NCBI RefSeq assembly: GCF_000612665.1
Contig: NZ_HG942046.1
Span: forward strand, 1-64,000
DNA length: 64,000 nucleotides
Direction of reading: 5' to 3'
DNA from: Neobacillus dielmonensis
Lineage (GTDB): Bacteria; Bacillota; Bacilli; Bacillales; Cytobacillaceae
The position numbers were made by a program, and so were the translations under genes. Shown piece after piece: positions 61,325-64,000 of the stretch. How positions within the stretch are numbered: the stretch's first letter is position 1; each line of letters starts with the position of its first letter. Under the pieces are notes generated by a model, which was not told the DNA's origin, ran no database searches, and saw nothing but the letters and a program-made list of their open reading frames with translations.

Positions 61325-64000
61325 ATGAAGTTCCATGAGATGGAGTTAAATCAGGTAGAAAAGGCTTTAGAAACCGACTTTACTTCTGGGTTATCACAAG
61401 AAGAATCAGCAAAAAGGATCAAGCGTTACGGCTATAACGAACTGGAGGAAGGCGAGAAGCAATCAGCACTGCTGCTATTTTTCAGTCAATTTAAAGATTT
61501 TATGGTGCTGGTATTACTTGCTGCGACCCTAATTTCCGGATTGCTTGGTGAATATATTGATGCAATTGCGATTATTGCCATTGTGATTATAAACGGTTTT
61601 TTGGGATTTTTCCAAGAGCGGCGGGCAGAAAAGTCGTTACAGGCATTAAAGGAGCTCTCTGCTCCCCAGGTTTCCGTATTAAGAGATGGCTCATGGCAAA
61701 AGCTCCCTTCAAAGGAAATTGTTTTGGGAGATGTAATTAAATTCTCCAGTGGTGACCGTATTGGTGCAGATATACGAATCATTCAATCAAATAGTCTAGA
61801 AATTGAAGAATCAGCGCTTACTGGTGAATCAGTGCCAGTATCGAAGTATATAGAACCGTTAAACAATCCCAATCCAGGGATAGGTGATATGGAAAACACA
61901 GGCTTTATGGGCACCATGATTACGAGGGGAAGCGGGGTAGGTGTTGTTATAGCTACGGGAATGGATACAGCAATGGGGCAAATCGCTGGTTTGCTTCAAA
62001 GTGCCGAATCCCAAGAAACTCCATTGCAACGCCGTCTCGAACAGTTAGGCAAAATCCTCATTACGGTGGCATTGCTGTTAACCGTGTTAGTAGTAGTGGT
62101 CGGAGTTATTCAAGGGCATGAGTTGTATACGATGTTTTTAGCCGGAGTATCCCTTGCAGTTGCGGCTATTCCTGAAGGGCTGCCAGCCATCGTGACCGTA
62201 GCATTATCCCTTGGTGTTCAAAAAATGATTAAGCAAAATGCAATTGTCCGAAAACTTCCTGCAGTCGAAACGTTAGGTTGTGCATCGGTGATTTGTTCTG
62301 ATAAAACGGGAACCATGACACAGAATAAGATGACCGTCACCCATTTGTGGAGCGGGGGAAATACCTGGACAGTTGATGGTGTGGGCTATCAGCCACAAGG
62401 GAATTTTTATCGTGGAGAACAGCAAGTTTCTCCAAGTGAGGAAAAAGCCCTTCAGCAAATGCTGATTTTTGGTATGCTGTGCAATCAAGCTGATATTATT
62501 CAAAACGACGATGATTATGTTCTAGATGGCGACCCAACAGAAGGAGCATTGCTTGTCAGCGCCATGAAAGCAGGGTTTAGCAGGACAAAGCTTCTCGAGG
62601 AATTTTCTATTATCAAAGAATTTCCTTTTGATTCATCAAGAAAAATGATGAGCGTCCAAGTAAAGGACAAACAAGGCCGTCATTTTATTGTAACCAAAGG
62701 AGCACCTGATGTTGTATTAGGTGTTTGTGAATCAATTCTTTGGGACGGAAGAACACAATACCTAAATAAAAGTAGTCAAGAAACAGTGCAGGGGGCTATC
62801 TCCGATTTAGCGTCAAATGCGCTGAGGACAATTGCGATTGCCTATAAACCTGTTTCTGCTAGTACAGTGCTGTTAAGTGAGCAAGAAGCGGAGAAAAAGT
62901 TAACCTTTATTGGCATTCAAGGGATGATTGATCCGCCTCGACCTGAAGTGAAGGAGGCTGTAAAGGAGTGTAAAGAGGCAGGAATCAAGACGGTGATGAT
63001 TACGGGTGACCATGTGATTACGGCTAAGGCAATTGCCAAAGAACTGGGGATTTTAACAAATAAAAGCAAGGTATTGGATGGAAACGCACTTGCTGCGATG
63101 TCAGTTGAAGAACTGGAAGCTATTGTAGATGATGTTTCAGTCTTTGCTCGGGTTTCACCGGAACATAAACTGAAAATTGTTAATGCGCTTCAAAATCGTG
63201 GTCATATTGTCGCCATGACCGGTGACGGAGTAAACGATGCGCCGGCCATCAAAGCGGCAGATATTGGAGTCGCGATGGGAATTACCGGAACGGATGTTGC
63301 AAAAGAAGCTTCAGCATTGGTGTTATTGGATGATAATTTTGCAACCATCAAGGCAGCAATCAAAGAGGGAAGGAATATTTACGAAAATATTCGAAAGTTC
63401 GTTCGTTATTTGCTGGCCTCCAATGTGGGAGAAATTTTAGTGATGTTGTTTGCCATGATCTTAGCTTTGCCGCTGCCGCTCGTTCCGATACAAATCTTAT
63501 GGGTAAACCTTGTAACCGATGGACTGCCGGCAATGGCCCTTGGTCTGGATCGACCAGAAGAAAATGTAATGAAACGTGGTCCTAGAAGTCCAAATGAAGG
63601 CGTCTTTTCCCGCGGTTTAGGATGGAAGGTTGTGTCACGCGGATTTTTAATTGGGCTAGTCACACTATTAGCTTTTATAATAGTGTATCATAATGACCCA
63701 AACAGGTTAGCTTATGCCCAGACAGTTGCCTTTGCCACGCTGGTAATGGCTCAGCTTATCCATGTATTTGATTGCCGCAGTGAAAAGTCAGTTTTGACAC
63801 GAAACCCGTTTGGAAATCAATATTTAGTCTGGGCTGTTGTATCATCCCTATTGTTGGTCTTAGTTGTTATTTATTACCCGCCGCTGCAGCCTATTTTCCA
63901 TACACTTCCAATTGCAGCAAAGGACTGGTTGCTAATTCTAGGTTTATCGGCGATACCAACTTTTTTACTAGCCGGAACATTTTTATTAAGAAAAACGAAA
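61325..64000 (+). CDS. yloB: P-type Ca2+-transporting ATPase (YloB-like), 3' end cut by the window
   Basis: 892 codons to the window edge without a stop; homologues are about 890-900 residues, so only the last few residues are missing. SERCA-type IIA motifs: TGES in the actuator domain (about 166), PEGLP in M4 (about 284), phosphorylated Asp in SDKTGTMTQ (about 325), KGAPD, TGDGVNDAPAIKAADIG (about 634), and VNLVTDGLPAMALGLD in M6. It exports Ca2+ and in B. subtilis the homologue is linked to sporulation. ATG at 61325 is the first possible start (stops upstream in frame); the next is 61340. It diverges from rqcH. Confidence 0.93.
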   Translation, partial: MKFHEMELNQVEKALETDFTSGLSQEESAKRIKRYGYNELEEGEKQSALLLFFSQFKDFMVLVLLAATLISGLLGEYIDAIAIIAIVIINGFLGFFQERRAEKSLQALKELSAPQVSVLRDGSWQKLPSKEIVLGDVIKFSSGDRIGADIRIIQSNSLEIEESALTGESVPVSKYIEPLNNPNPGIGDMENTGFMGTMITRGSGVGVVIATGMDTAMGQIAGLLQSAESQETPLQRRLEQLGKILITVALLLTVLVVVVGVIQGHELYTMFLAGVSLAVAAIPEGLPAIVTVALSLGVQKMIKQNAIVRKLPAVETLGCASVICSDKTGTMTQNKMTVTHLWSGGNTWTVDGVGYQPQGNFYRGEQQVSPSEEKALQQMLIFGMLCNQADIIQNDDDYVLDGDPTEGALLVSAMKAGFSRTKLLEEFSIIKEFPFDSSRKMMSVQVKDKQGRHFIVTKGAPDVVLGVCESILWDGRTQYLNKSSQETVQGAISDLASNALRTIAIAYKPVSASTVLLSEQEAEKKLTFIGIQGMIDPPRPEVKEAVKECKEAGIKTVMITGDHVITAKAIAKELGILTNKSKVLDGNALAAMSVEELEAIVDDVSVFARVSPEHKLKIVNALQNRGHIVAMTGDGVNDAPAIKAADIGVAMGITGTDVAKEASALVLLDDNFATIKAAIKEGRNIYENIRKFVRYLLASNVGEILVMLFAMILALPLPLVPIQILWVNLVTDGLPAMALGLDRPEENVMKRGPRSPNEGVFSRGLGWKVVSRGFLIGLVTLLAFIIVYHNDPNRLAYAQTVAFATLVMAQLIHVFDCRSEKSVLTRNPFGNQYLVWAVVSSLLLVLVVIYYPPLQPIFHTLPIAAKDWLLILGLSAIPTFLLAGTFLLRKTK

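Overview
The window is a low-GC Gram-positive, endospore-forming chromosome segment. It carries spoVD, spoVE, spoIIGA-sigE-sigG, a ylbJ homologue, a prespore regulator of the RsfA type, and bacillithiol synthesis (bshC). Gene order closely follows the Bacillus subtilis rsmD/coaD to yloB interval. The organism is therefore a member of the Bacillaceae (Bacillus or Neobacillus-like); the species cannot be named from this sequence alone.

Layout. (1) 0-9.3 kb: rsmD, coaD, ylbJ, ylbK, ylbL, tmcAL (ylbM), ylbN-rpmF, a crotonase-fold protein, an RsfA-type regulator and a GNAT protein. (2) 9.4-12.6 kb: a biotin-dependent acyl-CoA carboxylase operon (biotin carboxylase, biotinyl carrier, carboxyltransferase) behind a CcpA (cre)-like site. 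(3) 12.7-15.8 kb: ketopantoate reductase, a small membrane protein and bshC. (4) 16-38.3 kb: the division and cell-wall (dcw) cluster mraZ-rsmH-ftsL-pbpB-spoVD-murE-[orphan MurF head]-mraY-murD-spoVE-murG-murB-divIB-ylxW-ylxX-sbp-ftsA-ftsZ, then spoIIGA-sigE-sigG. (5) 38.4-47.5 kb: ylmC-D-E-sepF-ylmG-ylmH-divIVA, T-box-controlled ileS, ylyA, lspA and a pseudouridine synthase. (6) 47.5-59.4 kb: the complete de novo UMP operon pyrR-pyrP-pyrB-pyrC-carA-carB-pyrK-pyrD-pyrF-pyrE with three PyrR attenuators and overlapping reading frames at every junction from pyrB on. (7) 59.4-64 kb: rqcH (convergent) and a P-type Ca2+ ATPase that runs off the window end.

The window is mostly conserved core. The parts that go beyond routine annotation are: a three-segment alternative-hairpin leader in front of divIB; a stand-alone MurF N-terminal domain between murE and mraY; a family of at least five non-coding dispersed repeats, one with terminal inverted repeats and a perfect 8-bp target duplication; a 10-bp-phased MraZ operator; an anti-Shine-Dalgarno hairpin in front of sigG; a perfect Spo0A box on the divIVA promoter; and a crotonase that lacks one of the two catalytic glutamates and carries a WGG motif close to an acyl-CoA carboxylase operon.

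Start codons were re-chosen from Shine-Dalgarno spacing and remembered family N-termini, so many CDS coordinates are shorter than the maximal open frame. No database search was run; family assignments rest on motifs and recalled homologues. No stretch over 300 bases lacks a gene except the ileS leader, which holds a T-box.
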